From: Zymogenus sp964542895
GTDB taxonomy: Bacteria; Desulfobacterota; Zymogenia; Zymogenales; Zymogenaceae
DNA length: 26,599 nt
Reading direction: 5' to 3'
Assembly (NCBI GenBank): GCA_964542895.1
Contig: CAZIWT010000036.1
Coordinates: forward strand, 1-26,599
Below, one piece after another: positions 14,898 through 23,357 of this stretch. Every line of letters starts with the position of its first letter. The first letter of the stretch is position 1. Made by a program: the position numbers and the translations under genes. A model generated the notes under the pieces. It saw nothing but the letters and a program-made list of their open reading frames with translations, made no database searches and had not been told where the DNA came from.

Positions 14898-16013
14898 ATG
14901 GGCGGCAAAATGGACAATATAAACGTTTACGAGAAACTGAGGGACAGGCTCTCGGTCACACCGGTGGGCGCTCCGAAGGGAGAGGACTTTCTGGAAATAC
15001 TCTCCATCATCTTCACACCTGAAGAGGCAAAGCTCGCCCTCTCGGTGCCCTTCATGCCCGCCACGCTGGAGGACATCGCCGAGGCCTCGAAAATGGATGT
15101 AGAGGAGACGAGGGCGCTCCTGAACAATATGGCGGACAAGGGAATTGTTTATACCTTCGAATACAAGGGGACGCCCATGTTCATGCTTTTCACCGTGGTT
15201 CCGGGCATTTTCGAGTTTCCAATCATGAAGGGAAGCCTCGATATCGACTACGACAGGCTTAAATCACTCTGGAAGAAGTACCACGAAGAGGGGTGGGACT
15301 ATGACGAGGGCAAATCGACCTTCCCGATCCCGATCGGCAGGGTCCTGGCGGTTGAGGAGGAGATCACCGCAAACGTGGACGTCCTCCCCACGGAGCTCGT
15401 CTACAAATATATAGACGAGTCGAAATATATCTGCGTGGGGGAGTGCGCCTGCAGGACGGTCGTAAACAACTGCGACTCCCCGAAGGACGTCTGCATGGGA
15501 CTCGGCTACGGGGCGAAGTTCCTGGCGGAGAGGGGGATGGCGCGGCTCATAGACAAGGAGGAGGCAAAGGCGATATTAAAGAGGGCTCACGACGCCGGCC
15601 TCGTCTCCTGCGTGGACAACAACAACGAGAATGTGTCGATGCTCTGCAACTGCTGCCCCTGCTGCTGCGGCCAGCTCACCGTGGCGACCAAGCATGGCCG
15701 CTACGACCTTCGCCCGGTGGGGGCCTTCGTGGCAAGCGTGGATCTGGACAAATGCATCGCCTGCGGCGCCTGCGAGGAGAGGTGCCCCATGAAGGCTATA
15801 TCCATAAACGACGCGGCGGAGATAGACCCGGACAAATGCATCGGCTGCGGACTCTGCGTGTCCGACTGCCCCGAGGAGGCGATGGCGATGTTAAGGAGAG
15901 ATCCATCCCCCACCGTTTACGACAATATCCAGGACTGGGCGATGGCGGCGGTCGAGACCAAGGGCACGGCGAAAGAGTTCATGGAGGAACTCGGCGTAAA
16001 GGGGAAGAAGTAG
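14898..16013 (+). CDS. Cys-rich 2x[4Fe-4S] protein with N-terminal winged-helix-like domain
   Basis: 371 aa. Residues about 38-90 look like a winged helix (LEDIAEASKMDVEETRALLNNM, then IVYTFEYKG). The middle part has an unusual cysteine set: CACR at 183-186, Cys192, Cys199 in DVCMGLG, Cys238, and CNCCPCCCG at 250-258. The C-terminus has two classical ferredoxin clusters, CIACGACEERCP and CIGCGLCVSDCP (286-297, 314-325). Two [4Fe-4S] clusters are sure; the middle cysteines may hold a third cofactor. Related proteins are, to my knowledge, frequent in sulfate reducers and other anaerobes but without assigned function. A redox-sensing or electron-transfer role is inference. GGAG sits only 4 nt before this ATG; Met5 is an alternative start. 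Confidence 0.85.
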   Translation: MGGKMDNINVYEKLRDRLSVTPVGAPKGEDFLEILSIIFTPEEAKLALSVPFMPATLEDIAEASKMDVEETRALLNNMADKGIVYTFEYKGTPMFMLFTVVPGIFEFPIMKGSLDIDYDRLKSLWKKYHEEGWDYDEGKSTFPIPIGRVLAVEEEITANVDVLPTELVYKYIDESKYICVGECACRTVVNNCDSPKDVCMGLGYGAKFLAERGMARLIDKEEAKAILKRAHDAGLVSCVDNNNENVSMLCNCCPCCCGQLTVATKHGRYDLRPVGAFVASVDLDKCIACGACEERCPMKAISINDAAEIDPDKCIGCGLCVSDCPEEAMAMLRRDPSPTVYDNIQDWAMAAVETKGTAKEFMEELGVKGKK

Positions 16014-16068
16014 GCCGAGCCGGAAGGGAGAATATCTCAAGGGAAGGAGGCATCATTATATTGAGGGG

Positions 16069-16133
16069 GTGGGGGGGGAGTGGACGACCGTGGTCTTTTA
16101 TCATCTCAAGCTGGATTCGGTACCCCCCCCCAC
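16069..16133. terminator. G/C-tract hairpin between converging genes
   Basis: GTGGGGGGGG (16069-16078) can pair with CCCCCCCCAC (16124-16133) across a 45-nt loop. The spacer also has AAGCCG/CGGCTT at 16201-16217. With converging genes on either side, a bidirectional transcription barrier is possible; no T tracts follow. Confidence 0.35.
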
Positions 16134-16271
16134 ACTCAGGTTCATTTACAGGACGACAAGGCCGTCGAGACCCCTCCTTTCCCCCCTGAGATTCACATCG
16201 AAGCCGGGGCGCGGCTTAAACCTCCCGCAAGACTCACCTGCAGCCGTCATTCCGCATTCTAAAAAAAATCA

Positions 16272-17441
16272 CTATTTCTTCCTGGGCCTCATCCCGAAGA
16301 GGAAGCGACTCACCCTCGTTCTCTTTACGCATATATCGTAAAGGAGCGTAGTCAGGACCAGCGACACGCCGGTGATGATTACGTACTTCGCCGTCACACC
16401 CAGATCCGTCTTTACCACGAAGTAACCGAAGGCGACGACAACCGTCATGTGGATGATATAGACCGGAAGCGCGGCCTCGTTAAAGTATCTCAGGTAGCGG
16501 TTCGTGAATCTCAAGAACCTATGCCCCAGGCCCAGTACCACCATCAGCCAGAGCCAGCAGTTGAGCCCCTTTACGGTCATGAAGAAGATCCACAGCGCCG
16601 CGTAGTCCATCGACCAGGGGACATCGATTGAATAGATGGTCAAAACGATTATCTGCGTTACAACGCCCAGTACAAGGGCCGCGGCCGTATAACGGTCGAT
16701 CGATCGGGCGAAGCTCTCGTTCGAGGCCAACACGTAGCCGTAGATAAAGGCCGTTATATACAACATGAAGTTGGCCCAGTCGTTTACGAGGTTTTGGAAG
16801 CCGGGCCACCAGGCGCGCAGGAACACCTCGACAAGAATGAAGGGAAGCGCGAAGATGAATATCCTAAAGGGCCTTTCACAAAAAGCGGCCGCCCTGTCGA
16901 GGTAGTTTCTCCCCCGATCCCCCCTGATATAAATAAAGAGGGAAAGGGCGATGAGGGAAAATACGAAGAGATAGGCCAGAAACCAGAGGTGTCCCCAGTT
17001 GAAATTCCCCTCCGGGTAGACGCCGTTGAAAAAAGTCGGGTAGAATTTTAGGAGAGACCCGGAAAAGCTCCCCTCCTGAAGCCTCTGGAAGTACATGATC
17101 GGCGGAACGGCTACGAGGGTTCCGAAGACGAGGAGGACAATGAGGCGCCTGACCCGGTCTATGAGGTACTGCCTCCCGCTCCGCGATTTCAGCGAATACC
17201 ATGAGGCCACCCCCGACACAAGAAAGAGAAGCGGCATGTGCCACTGGTGCACGAAGCCGACGAACGTGCCCAAAAAAAGGGATAATTGATCGTTTTTAAT
17301 ATACGATATCCCATGGGGTGAAAATACAACGGCCGTGTGGAACGGTATGAGGAGGTAGACGGCGAGGACCCTTACCCAGTCGATATCGTAACGCCGGTCG
17401 ACAACCTGTGCCCCTTTAGAACGGCCCCTATCTTCTCCCAT
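16272..17441 (-). CDS. Acyltransferase-3 family membrane protein
   Basis: 389 aa with about ten membrane helices. The N-terminal signature is RYDIDWVRVLAVYLLIPFH, with the family's conserved Arg/Asp and His35, followed by WHMPLLFLVSGV and VRRLIVLLVFGTLVAVP; near the end comes LPVYIIHMTVVV. This fits Acyltransferase_3 (OafA/MdoC type), which O-acylates sugars or glycans at the cytoplasmic membrane. The acceptor is unknown; no polysaccharide gene cluster is nearby. It follows a 106-aa gene by 56 nt on the same strand. Only a weak GGGAT site precedes the ATG. Confidence 0.88.
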   Translation of the reverse strand: MGEDRGRSKGAQVVDRRYDIDWVRVLAVYLLIPFHTAVVFSPHGISYIKNDQLSLFLGTFVGFVHQWHMPLLFLVSGVASWYSLKSRSGRQYLIDRVRRLIVLLVFGTLVAVPPIMYFQRLQEGSFSGSLLKFYPTFFNGVYPEGNFNWGHLWFLAYLFVFSLIALSLFIYIRGDRGRNYLDRAAAFCERPFRIFIFALPFILVEVFLRAWWPGFQNLVNDWANFMLYITAFIYGYVLASNESFARSIDRYTAAALVLGVVTQIIVLTIYSIDVPWSMDYAALWIFFMTVKGLNCWLWLMVVLGLGHRFLRFTNRYLRYFNEAALPVYIIHMTVVVAFGYFVVKTDLGVTAKYVIITGVSLVLTTLLYDICVKRTRVSRFLFGMRPRKK

Positions 17442-17497
17442 AAGAATATCCCGCTTGGATCGGCTGCGAGCTTTGAGGGGATTATCTGCTCCCCCGA

Positions 17498-17818
17498 TTA
17501 CTTCAGTGCTCTCTTAAGAATCTGCTTCCTGATAATGTCCTTGAGGTCGTCCTTCTCCTCGTCCGGGATGTCTATGAGATCACCGGCGACGCCCTTTAAG
17601 AGGTCCGATGACATGAGGGAGCCGAGGAACGACTTCTCATCGTCGTCGTCGCTCAATTTCGGGATATCGAATCCGAACCTCTTTTTCGCCTCCGTCCTCA
17701 GAAAATCCATAATGGCCTTCCTGTCCTCGGGCGATATGTTTCCAATCTCCTCTTTGAGCTCGTCTATAAGCTCCGCGGCTATATTTTTGAATATCTCGGC
17801 GACTACTTCATTGCCCAT
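17498..17818 (-). CDS. Small acidic helical protein, unknown function
   Basis: 106 aa with no signal peptide or membrane helix. It is highly charged and predicted mostly helical, with an acidic run (LSDDDDEKS) in the middle and a basic end (IIRKQILKRALK). Two similar-looking segments appear: ISPEDRKAIMDFL (about 28-40) and IPDEEKDDLKDII (about 84-96), which could be a degenerate internal repeat. AGGAG is 10-11 nt before the ATG. I do not recognise a family. It lies directly before the acyltransferase gene, so the two may be expressed together. Confidence 0.6.
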   Translation of the reverse strand: MGNEVVAEIFKNIAAELIDELKEEIGNISPEDRKAIMDFLRTEAKKRFGFDIPKLSDDDDEKSFLGSLMSSDLLKGVAGDLIDIPDEEKDDLKDIIRKQILKRALK

Positions 17819-18159
17819 TGTATTTTCTCTCCTATGTTAATATTGTTAGTATTACTGCAGTTAAGATAAATAATAAGACGGTTTCTGTCTAAAAACAAGA
17901 TAATAATTATCCACTGAATGGCCGCAGCGGATTGCCGCGACAGTCTTTTTTTGTATTAAAAAAGTGGCGACCCCAACAAAACTCCGCCTTGCATATATTG
18001 ATTATGCCCCCCTTGCTTGGCCCGACCCCGCAGCCGAAGGAAGCCTTCCACCCCCAATGCAAAAAACTCTGCGAGTCCCCACGTTAAAAAGAGATTTTTC
18101 TTCCAAATGCCCAAACGAATTTGCCGGGCCCCCGTGGGAAACAGACCTTCCGGCCCAGC
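17819..18159. other. Gene-free spacer
   Basis: About 340 bp between two minus-strand genes. It is C-rich on the plus strand, mainly from 17960 on, with a small GAAGG/CCTTC hairpin near 18037-18049. No reading frame with a credible start or recognisable content was seen. Confidence 0.5.
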
Positions 18160-18342
18160 CTAAAATCCCTTCATCGACGTCCCCAGAGCGTAGAGGACCG
18201 CGGAGACCAGAAGAGACCAGCTGTCGAGATGACATCCCTCGAGGATGCCGGTCAGGAGGGTGAAAAACAGGAGAGCGGTACCAAGGATAAGAAAAACAAA
18301 CGCGGCCCACCAGGTGGCCTTCTTCGGGGCGTTAAACCTCAT
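18160..18342 (-). CDS. Very small two-TM membrane protein
   Basis: 60 aa from ATG 18342, with GGAGG exactly 5 nt upstream. It starts MRFNAPKKATWWAAF and has two hydrophobic helices at about 9-30 and 40-55, ending SMKGF. The MRF.APKK start followed by two helices looks like a small, widespread class of uncharacterised membrane proteins in anaerobes, by memory only. An upstream TTG in frame overlaps the ribosome site and is not the start. It is monocistronic as far as the spacing shows. Confidence 0.65.
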   Translation of the reverse strand: MRFNAPKKATWWAAFVFLILGTALLFFTLLTGILEGCHLDSWSLLVSAVLYALGTSMKGF

Positions 18343-18484
18343 AATAACCTCCAAAGAGCTTTCTATTTATTACCTTTCCATTTATTACTATTACCACAGG
18401 TAATCTAAATCTATCGCCGCAATTGTTGCACTAAACAGCGGCCCCCTCTACCCCACTCCCCTCCCCTCTCTTCCCTCGGCCCAG

Positions 18485-19411
18485 TTATTTGCCTTCCAGC
18501 GAAGGAATCAGTATCTTTTGTCCGGGATAGATGAGGTCTACCGATCTCAGCTGGTTTCTGTTCGCCTCGTAAAGGATCGTGTATCCGCTCCCGTCGCCAT
18601 AGGACTTTTCCGCTATCTTCCAGAGGCTGTCTCCCGCGACTATAGTGTAAGTCCCCCCTTTCTGCTCCGGAACAACTTCCAGCTCGATCACCTCTTCCTC
18701 CGCCTCTGCCCCATACAGTTTCAGGTCATCCCTTATCCACTCCCTGGCCCTAATGCTCACAAAATCCATCTCCTTGATGAAGTCCGCTTTGAAACCTTCA
18801 TCCAGCGTCGTTGCTTCGCCGGAGAGCCGACCTTCAACGGCCGTAACCTCCTCGTCCGCCTTGACGACCAATTTTTCACCTTTCGATTTTACCGTGACCT
18901 CGCCGTCAAGTCCTAAAACCCGCGTCGTCTCCGCCTCGACGGGTTTGATAACTCCGAAATCCGTTCCCCTGATGCCGATGTACACACCCTCCGACCTTAC
19001 GTCAAAACTGGACCTCTTGTTCACGAAGGGGGCGACTATCGCCCTCGCCTTTCCATAGATAAGCTCAACGCCGTTTCCCGCCCGCTTCGTAATCTCCACC
19101 ATCCCCACTTCGCTGATCGCAACGTGGCTGTTGGGGCCGACCTTGACAAAACATCTCTCCGGAAGCTCGAGCTCCACGGTCCCGGCCTCCCCCGTCCTTA
19201 TCTCGCATCCTCTGCCGACCCTCATATCCTCGGTAAATGCAACCCAACTTTTGCTTCCGTGGCGCTTTATCTCGACCGTGCCGTCCTCATAAAGGAGTTC
19301 GGCGTGCTCGAAGCATTTCTCCAGGCACAAGTAGAGTGCACCCAGGACAACGATGATGGCCAGTCCGAAGGTGAAAATCCTCTTTAGATCCACACCGTTT
19401 TTATCAGTCAT
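18485..19411 (-). CDS. Membrane-anchored FecR-LysM protein
   Basis: 308 aa. One N-terminal membrane helix (about 11-30) anchors it, with the rest outside the cytoplasm. Residues about 40-190 form a FecR domain (YEDGTVEIKRHGSK, GRGCEIRTGEAGTVEL, SFDVRSEGVYIGIRGTDF, GEVTVKSKG). A linker rich in Glu follows, then a LysM domain at about 254-304 (YTIVAGDSLWKIAEKSYG ... DLIYPGQKILIPSL). FecR plus LysM suggests a wall-bound structural or sensing role; no sigma factor or TonB receptor gene is near, so it is not a classical FecR regulator. Its LysM domain is very close to that of the next gene upstream. AAGGA precedes the ATG. Confidence 0.87.
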   Translation of the reverse strand: MTDKNGVDLKRIFTFGLAIIVVLGALYLCLEKCFEHAELLYEDGTVEIKRHGSKSWVAFTEDMRVGRGCEIRTGEAGTVELELPERCFVKVGPNSHVAISEVGMVEITKRAGNGVELIYGKARAIVAPFVNKRSSFDVRSEGVYIGIRGTDFGVIKPVEAETTRVLGLDGEVTVKSKGEKLVVKADEEVTAVEGRLSGEATTLDEGFKADFIKEMDFVSIRAREWIRDDLKLYGAEAEEEVIELEVVPEQKGGTYTIVAGDSLWKIAEKSYGDGSGYTILYEANRNQLRSVDLIYPGQKILIPSLEGK

Positions 19412-19732
19412 TTGAAATCCTTAACCCAAATACATCCTTGAAAGGGCCTCAACGCTCAAACTCCCTGATGCACCCCATTGCAATTCCCGCGTTCTCTTAC
19501 ATTTCCCTCACCCCTCTACACTTCTCCCTTTCACATCCGCCGCATCTTTCTGCAGTTCGCCCTTCTCCGTCACCCAAAGACAATTGTTGTCGTACAATCG
19601 TTTTCCTTCTTTAGATTGGATTGTTTTACAGCACCCCCCAGCATATTCAACGAATCCTCTAACATTAGCGGCTTTTGCTTAAGTTATATCAGATCGTGAG
19701 CGAGACCAGAAAAAGGAAGCCCTCCGTCAATA
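19412..19732. other. Gene-free spacer between the two LysM genes
   Basis: About 320 bp, C/T-rich on the plus strand. It holds an inverted repeat GACAA-TTG-TTGTC at 19579-19591, partly like the ACGACAATTGT sequence at 12062. No coding frame is credible. Confidence 0.5.
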
Positions 19733-20176
19733 TTACTTCAGTGACGGAACCCTGATAACCTGTCCGGGGTAGATCAGGTCGGGGTCTTTTATTACCTCGC
19801 GGTTTGCCTCGAACAAGACAGGATACTTATTGCCGTCACCGTAATATTTTTTGGCTATCTTCCAGAGGCTGTCCCCCTTCACTATCGTGTAAAACTCGGA
19901 CTCGCCTGCCGCCTCTCCCGATTCGACCTTCAATCCGTCGCCGTTGACGCTCTCCACGCCCTCGATATTTCCCGCGAGGAGGATCACCTTCTCGATCGTC
20001 TCCTGGGAATCGCAAACGCCCGTCAGCGTTATCACGCCGTCATCAATCTTCGCCTCAATGCTCTTTACCTGACCTCCCATCCTCTCCTTTATATGCTTTT
20101 CTATATTCTCTTCCTTCTTGTCTCCCTTTTTGAAGATCGCCTCACCGGCGGTCTTGATGAACTTAAAAAGTCCCAT
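19733..20176 (-). CDS. kbp: Potassium-binding protein Kbp (BON-LysM)
   Basis: 147 aa, against 149 for E. coli Kbp (YgaU). It starts MGLFKFIKTAGEAIFKK like that protein, has a BON domain at about 23-85 (IEAKIDDGVITLTGVCDS) and a LysM domain at about 96-146 (FYTIVKGDSLWKIAKKYYG). E. coli Kbp is a cytoplasmic, K+-selective sensor; no signal peptide is seen here either. The start ATG has GGAGG 5 nt upstream; a TTG four codons earlier lies in that site. It has its own strong promoter at 20244-20272. A cation-chloride cotransporter lies 3 kb away on the other strand. Confidence 0.88.
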   Translation of the reverse strand: MGLFKFIKTAGEAIFKKGDKKEENIEKHIKERMGGQVKSIEAKIDDGVITLTGVCDSQETIEKVILLAGNIEGVESVNGDGLKVESGEAAGESEFYTIVKGDSLWKIAKKYYGDGNKYPVLFEANREVIKDPDLIYPGQVIRVPSLK

Positions 20177-20243
20177 TTTTTCCTCCAAATTGTAAATTAT
20201 TAAACTTCATTGCTACAAAGTTTTTGCACTAATATTTAGCCTC

Positions 20244-20272
20244 ATTTTAACTGAAAGGGATTATCGTGTCAA
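20244..20272 (-). promoter_or_regulatory. Strong promoter of kbp
   Basis: Minus strand: exact TTGACA (20267-20272), 17-nt spacer, TAAAAT (20244-20249), 5 of 6. The leader is about 60 nt. It lies in the 155-bp gap after the symporter gene, so kbp is transcribed separately. Confidence 0.8.
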
Positions 20273-20331
20273 TATAAATAGTAATCGTAACTCCCCTCAA
20301 AACAGTGAGATATTACCGGAAAGACAATTTT

Positions 20332-21744
20332 CTACTTATATCTCTTAGCCCTGTAATCTTCTATGACATCCATCACATTTTTTTCCGGATAGAGTAAATA
20401 CGAGACGATGCCGATTATGCAAACCATCGCCGCCACCGGCCCCGACAGCTTAATTCCCATCGGCTCTGCAAAGTCCTTTCCGAATTCTGAGAACAGGTAC
20501 GCCAGGACCATGGCTGAGATCCCGAGGTTCAGCTTGATCAGGAAGCCCTGGGCGGAGAAGACCATCGCCTCCCTGTGGGCTCCGGCCTTTGCTGCGTCGT
20601 ACTCTGCAATATCACCCAACATTGCATTGGGCAACAAGAGGAGGATAGAAGTCGGAATCCCCATGATACCGAATATAACAAGCGGCTGGTATTCCACCGG
20701 GATCACGAACGCTTTCGATCCCAAGAAATAGAGCGAGGCGTTACAAACCGCGAATGTCGCGAGGCCGATTACCATTACGCTCTTCTTCTTGATAAAGCGG
20801 CATGCGATATTAACCACGGGGAAAAAGACCATGGCAACGCCGAAGAGTATCGCAAAGATCGTGCCGGTAAACTCCACTTCTTTCCCCAGCAGCACCGTTA
20901 CGTAGTAGAGGGAGGCCTGAGAGACGATATTCAGACCGAACCAGAAACAGAGGATTCCGATGATATATGTTACAAAGGCCCTGTTTCTGAAAGTCTCCTT
21001 TAGAGTCGTCAGGAGTCCCACGTGGGTCGGAACCGAATCGCAGTATCTCTTCTCATTGATCGGGATTACGGCCAGGTACAGAAATGCCAGCCCCAAAACA
21101 CATAATACTATTATCATAAGTCTCAAGGCGGCGACCTTCCCGTATCCCATGCCTTCAAAATGCCCCCAGAGCATGTAGCCGAAGACCATGACGATGATAA
21201 CGCCCACGAGGGCGAACACCGCCTGGATGGTCACCAGGTTGACCCGCTCCTTGTCGGTGTGGGAGAGCTCCGGTATCAAGGCGAGCCACGGCAGGGCGTA
21301 GACCGTAAAGAAGAAGAGGAGTATCCCCAGCATCAACGCCATGTAGAGGGCGTTTACAGTCTGTGTTGCCCCCGCCGGAGGAAAGAATAGGAGGACAGTT
21401 GCGACCATCAGCGGAAGCCCGCCGTAGAGGAGAAAGACTTTCCTCCTTCCGATCTTTGACTCACTCTTGTCGCTGAGATAACCGATGTACGGGTCCGCAA
21501 AGGCGTCAATTATCCTTCCAAAGACCATAACGAGCCCCCCAACGGTTAAAAATCCCCAGAACGTTTTGTTGGAGATCAGCTCCGGCATCCAGGACTCTAC
21601 AGGAATGCCTTCAGGGGGTTTAGGGGGGAGATAGAAGTAGAGCATAAAGCTCACCCATATCCTGTCCGCTATGGTGAAGCCCACATAACCGCTGGAGTAA
21701 AGTATCTGCCCCCAGAGGGGGAATTTCTCAACGCCCTTTTTCAT
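20332..21744 (-). CDS. GPH-family (MelB-like) sugar:cation symporter
   Basis: 470 aa, about twelve membrane helices. The family signature is clear: GRIIDAFADPYIGYLSDKS then KIGRRKVFLLYG between helices 2 and 3, with the Asp residues that bind the cation in MelB. Members import glycosides, pentosides or hexuronides with Na+ or H+. Here an extended loop with KPPEGIPVESWMPEL lies between helices 1 and 2. The gene follows the GH172 hydrolase gene by 84 nt on the same strand, so uptake of the hydrolase's substrate or product is likely. AGAGGA lies 7 nt before the ATG. Confidence 0.88.
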   Translation of the reverse strand: MKKGVEKFPLWGQILYSSGYVGFTIADRIWVSFMLYFYLPPKPPEGIPVESWMPELISNKTFWGFLTVGGLVMVFGRIIDAFADPYIGYLSDKSESKIGRRKVFLLYGGLPLMVATVLLFFPPAGATQTVNALYMALMLGILLFFFTVYALPWLALIPELSHTDKERVNLVTIQAVFALVGVIIVMVFGYMLWGHFEGMGYGKVAALRLMIIVLCVLGLAFLYLAVIPINEKRYCDSVPTHVGLLTTLKETFRNRAFVTYIIGILCFWFGLNIVSQASLYYVTVLLGKEVEFTGTIFAILFGVAMVFFPVVNIACRFIKKKSVMVIGLATFAVCNASLYFLGSKAFVIPVEYQPLVIFGIMGIPTSILLLLPNAMLGDIAEYDAAKAGAHREAMVFSAQGFLIKLNLGISAMVLAYLFSEFGKDFAEPMGIKLSGPVAAMVCIIGIVSYLLYPEKNVMDVIEDYRAKRYK

Positions 21745-21828
21745 TTAAAAATCCTCTTAAAAAAATAAAAGCATCGTATCCATACAAGGTTTACGTTTGA
21801 ACGAGCCTTGGGTCATTCAAAAAACAAT

Positions 21829-22989
21829 CTAAATATCCTCCCTCGTCTTGACGTCAGGATCGTCGTACAGATCGGCCGTCCTCTCCAAGACGCCGGCTAT
21901 CGGTGCGAGATCGTTTGTGGGACTGTCGAGGTAGAAGTAGGCCGCGCTGGACCAGTCGTCCTGGCGCTCGAAGTAGCCCACCGGCCAGTCGTCGCCGAGT
22001 TTTTCAAGATCCACCTCTTCAAGCCCCGGCCCGGCCCGGTAGACCTTCGGGGACTTTTTCATGAGAAGCTCCTTCGTCTCCGGCTCCCATATCCCCATCT
22101 GCTGAATTGTCACCCTTATATCCTTACTGAAATAGACCGGGTCCGGGATGTGGAGACGATAGAAGGAGTACTGCATATTTTTCTCGTCCGCCAGGGGACA
22201 CCCCTGGTAGAGGTTGTCGTATCGGCCGACGGAAAAGGCCGCCCCGATGTAGTCCTCCGTCCCGGTGCCGCAGAGGGTGGGAAACTCCCCATCCCCGTCT
22301 ATGTATATCTTTGCCTCACCCTCTCCCCACCAGGTTGCCGAGTACTTCTCCGTGTTAAGGTTCGCCCCTATGGTGGCCCCCAGGTAGCGCCCCTTTCCCT
22401 TGACCTTCGGCAGTATCTCGAAGTCCCTTTTCAACGTTGTGGGATTTTCCCGCCTGAAGCAGGTGTGGAAGTAGAGGATGTCATCTTTATGCTCGTCGCC
22501 TATGGTGTAGTTGACGTCGTAATAGAAGAGGGGTAGAGGATTTTCCGTGTCATTTGTCACGACGACTTTCATCCCCTTCTCGAAGGGCATAGGCACCATC
22601 GAGTTGAAGCTCCTTCCCTCCGGGCTGGAAAAGAGGGCCGATTGAAACGGCCTTATCCTGCCCAGCCCGTGGCCGAAGAAATCGCCCAGCGGCACGGATA
22701 CTGCGGACCTTGCCGCCCCGTCCCAGAAGATTTCGAGCCTGAGGCCCCGGAGCATCTCCGGGCCCCTGTCGGAGATGGTAATCCAGATCCGCCTCAGAAT
22801 ACCGCTCTTCCCCTTCACCTCCGCCAGGACCTTCTCCTCCCCGGCGGGAAGGTAGAAGAAGGGAGAGCCCTTTCTGCCGGCGTTCTCTACTCCCCCGGCG
22901 CCCCTCTCTCCCCTCCAGTTCTCCGGGCTTGACCACCTCGTCTCCACACCGTCGGGGAGACGGAACAGCTTGTTTATGTCGAAGTGCAT
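21829..22989 (-). CDS. DUF2961 / GH172 family glycoside hydrolase
   Basis: 386 aa without signal peptide, thus likely cytoplasmic. Family features: ETRWSSPENWRG near the start (the S.D/E.xxx.N.D/W pattern of DUF2961), VPLGDFFGHG at about 119-128, and GDGEFPTLCGTGTEDYIGAA, the most conserved part of the family. DUF2961 was reclassified as GH172, which includes difructose-dianhydride I synthase/hydrolase and exo-acting D-arabinofuranosidases. Which sugar is used here cannot be told. GGAGAGGGT precedes the ATG. The neighbouring GPH symporter makes a two-gene carbohydrate uptake and cleavage unit. Confidence 0.85.
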   Translation of the reverse strand: MHFDINKLFRLPDGVETRWSSPENWRGERGAGGVENAGRKGSPFFYLPAGEEKVLAEVKGKSGILRRIWITISDRGPEMLRGLRLEIFWDGAARSAVSVPLGDFFGHGLGRIRPFQSALFSSPEGRSFNSMVPMPFEKGMKVVVTNDTENPLPLFYYDVNYTIGDEHKDDILYFHTCFRRENPTTLKRDFEILPKVKGKGRYLGATIGANLNTEKYSATWWGEGEAKIYIDGDGEFPTLCGTGTEDYIGAAFSVGRYDNLYQGCPLADEKNMQYSFYRLHIPDPVYFSKDIRVTIQQMGIWEPETKELLMKKSPKVYRAGPGLEEVDLEKLGDDWPVGYFERQDDWSSAAYFYLDSPTNDLAPIAGVLERTADLYDDPDVKTREDI

Positions 22990-23357
22990 ACCCTCTCCCT
23001 ATAATGGAAAGCTACATGATAGGTATTTTTTTTGCTCAATAAGATTCGACAATTCATCACTACGTTAACGCAGCACGAATATGCAAACTGCCTCCCCCGG
23101 GCAGTAATAAATTAGCAGAGTTATTTTAGAAAAACAAGCCTTTCTTTCTATTAAAAAAACACTCCTATTCGGGCCGGTCTCCCAATTAAAAAAATCTCGC
23201 AATCCTCATAAATAGTACGATATTAAATGTAACTTCCTTGATTTTTTCGGAAAGATTTGTTAAAATATCTTCTAATCTCAATCACACACTTCAATTAAAA
23301 TCAGCGTCTATAATCCCGGGTAAATCCCAAATTCAGTACGGACAATCTGAAATCGAT
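22990..23357. other. Divergent intergenic region between GH172 and cotransporter genes
   Basis: About 370 bp, A/T-rich. It holds the cotransporter promoter at 23238-23266. No convincing promoter for the GH172 gene was found; no operator-like repeat was noticed and no coding frame is credible. Confidence 0.5.
23238..23266 (+). promoter_or_regulatory. Promoter of the cation-chloride cotransporter gene
   Basis: TTGATT (23238-23243), 17-nt spacer, TAAAAT (23261-23266). The -35 covers the TTG that could otherwise be read as a start codon, which supports the later ATG. The leader is about 85 nt. Confidence 0.6.

Noticed and set aside
21808..22536. A 242-residue plus-strand open frame
   Set aside because: Antisense to the GH172 gene with its conserved GTGTEDY region.
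23238..23357. N-terminal extension of the cotransporter from a TTG codon
   Set aside because: The TTG is part of a good -35 element, the extension has no membrane or family features, and homology begins after ATG 23358.
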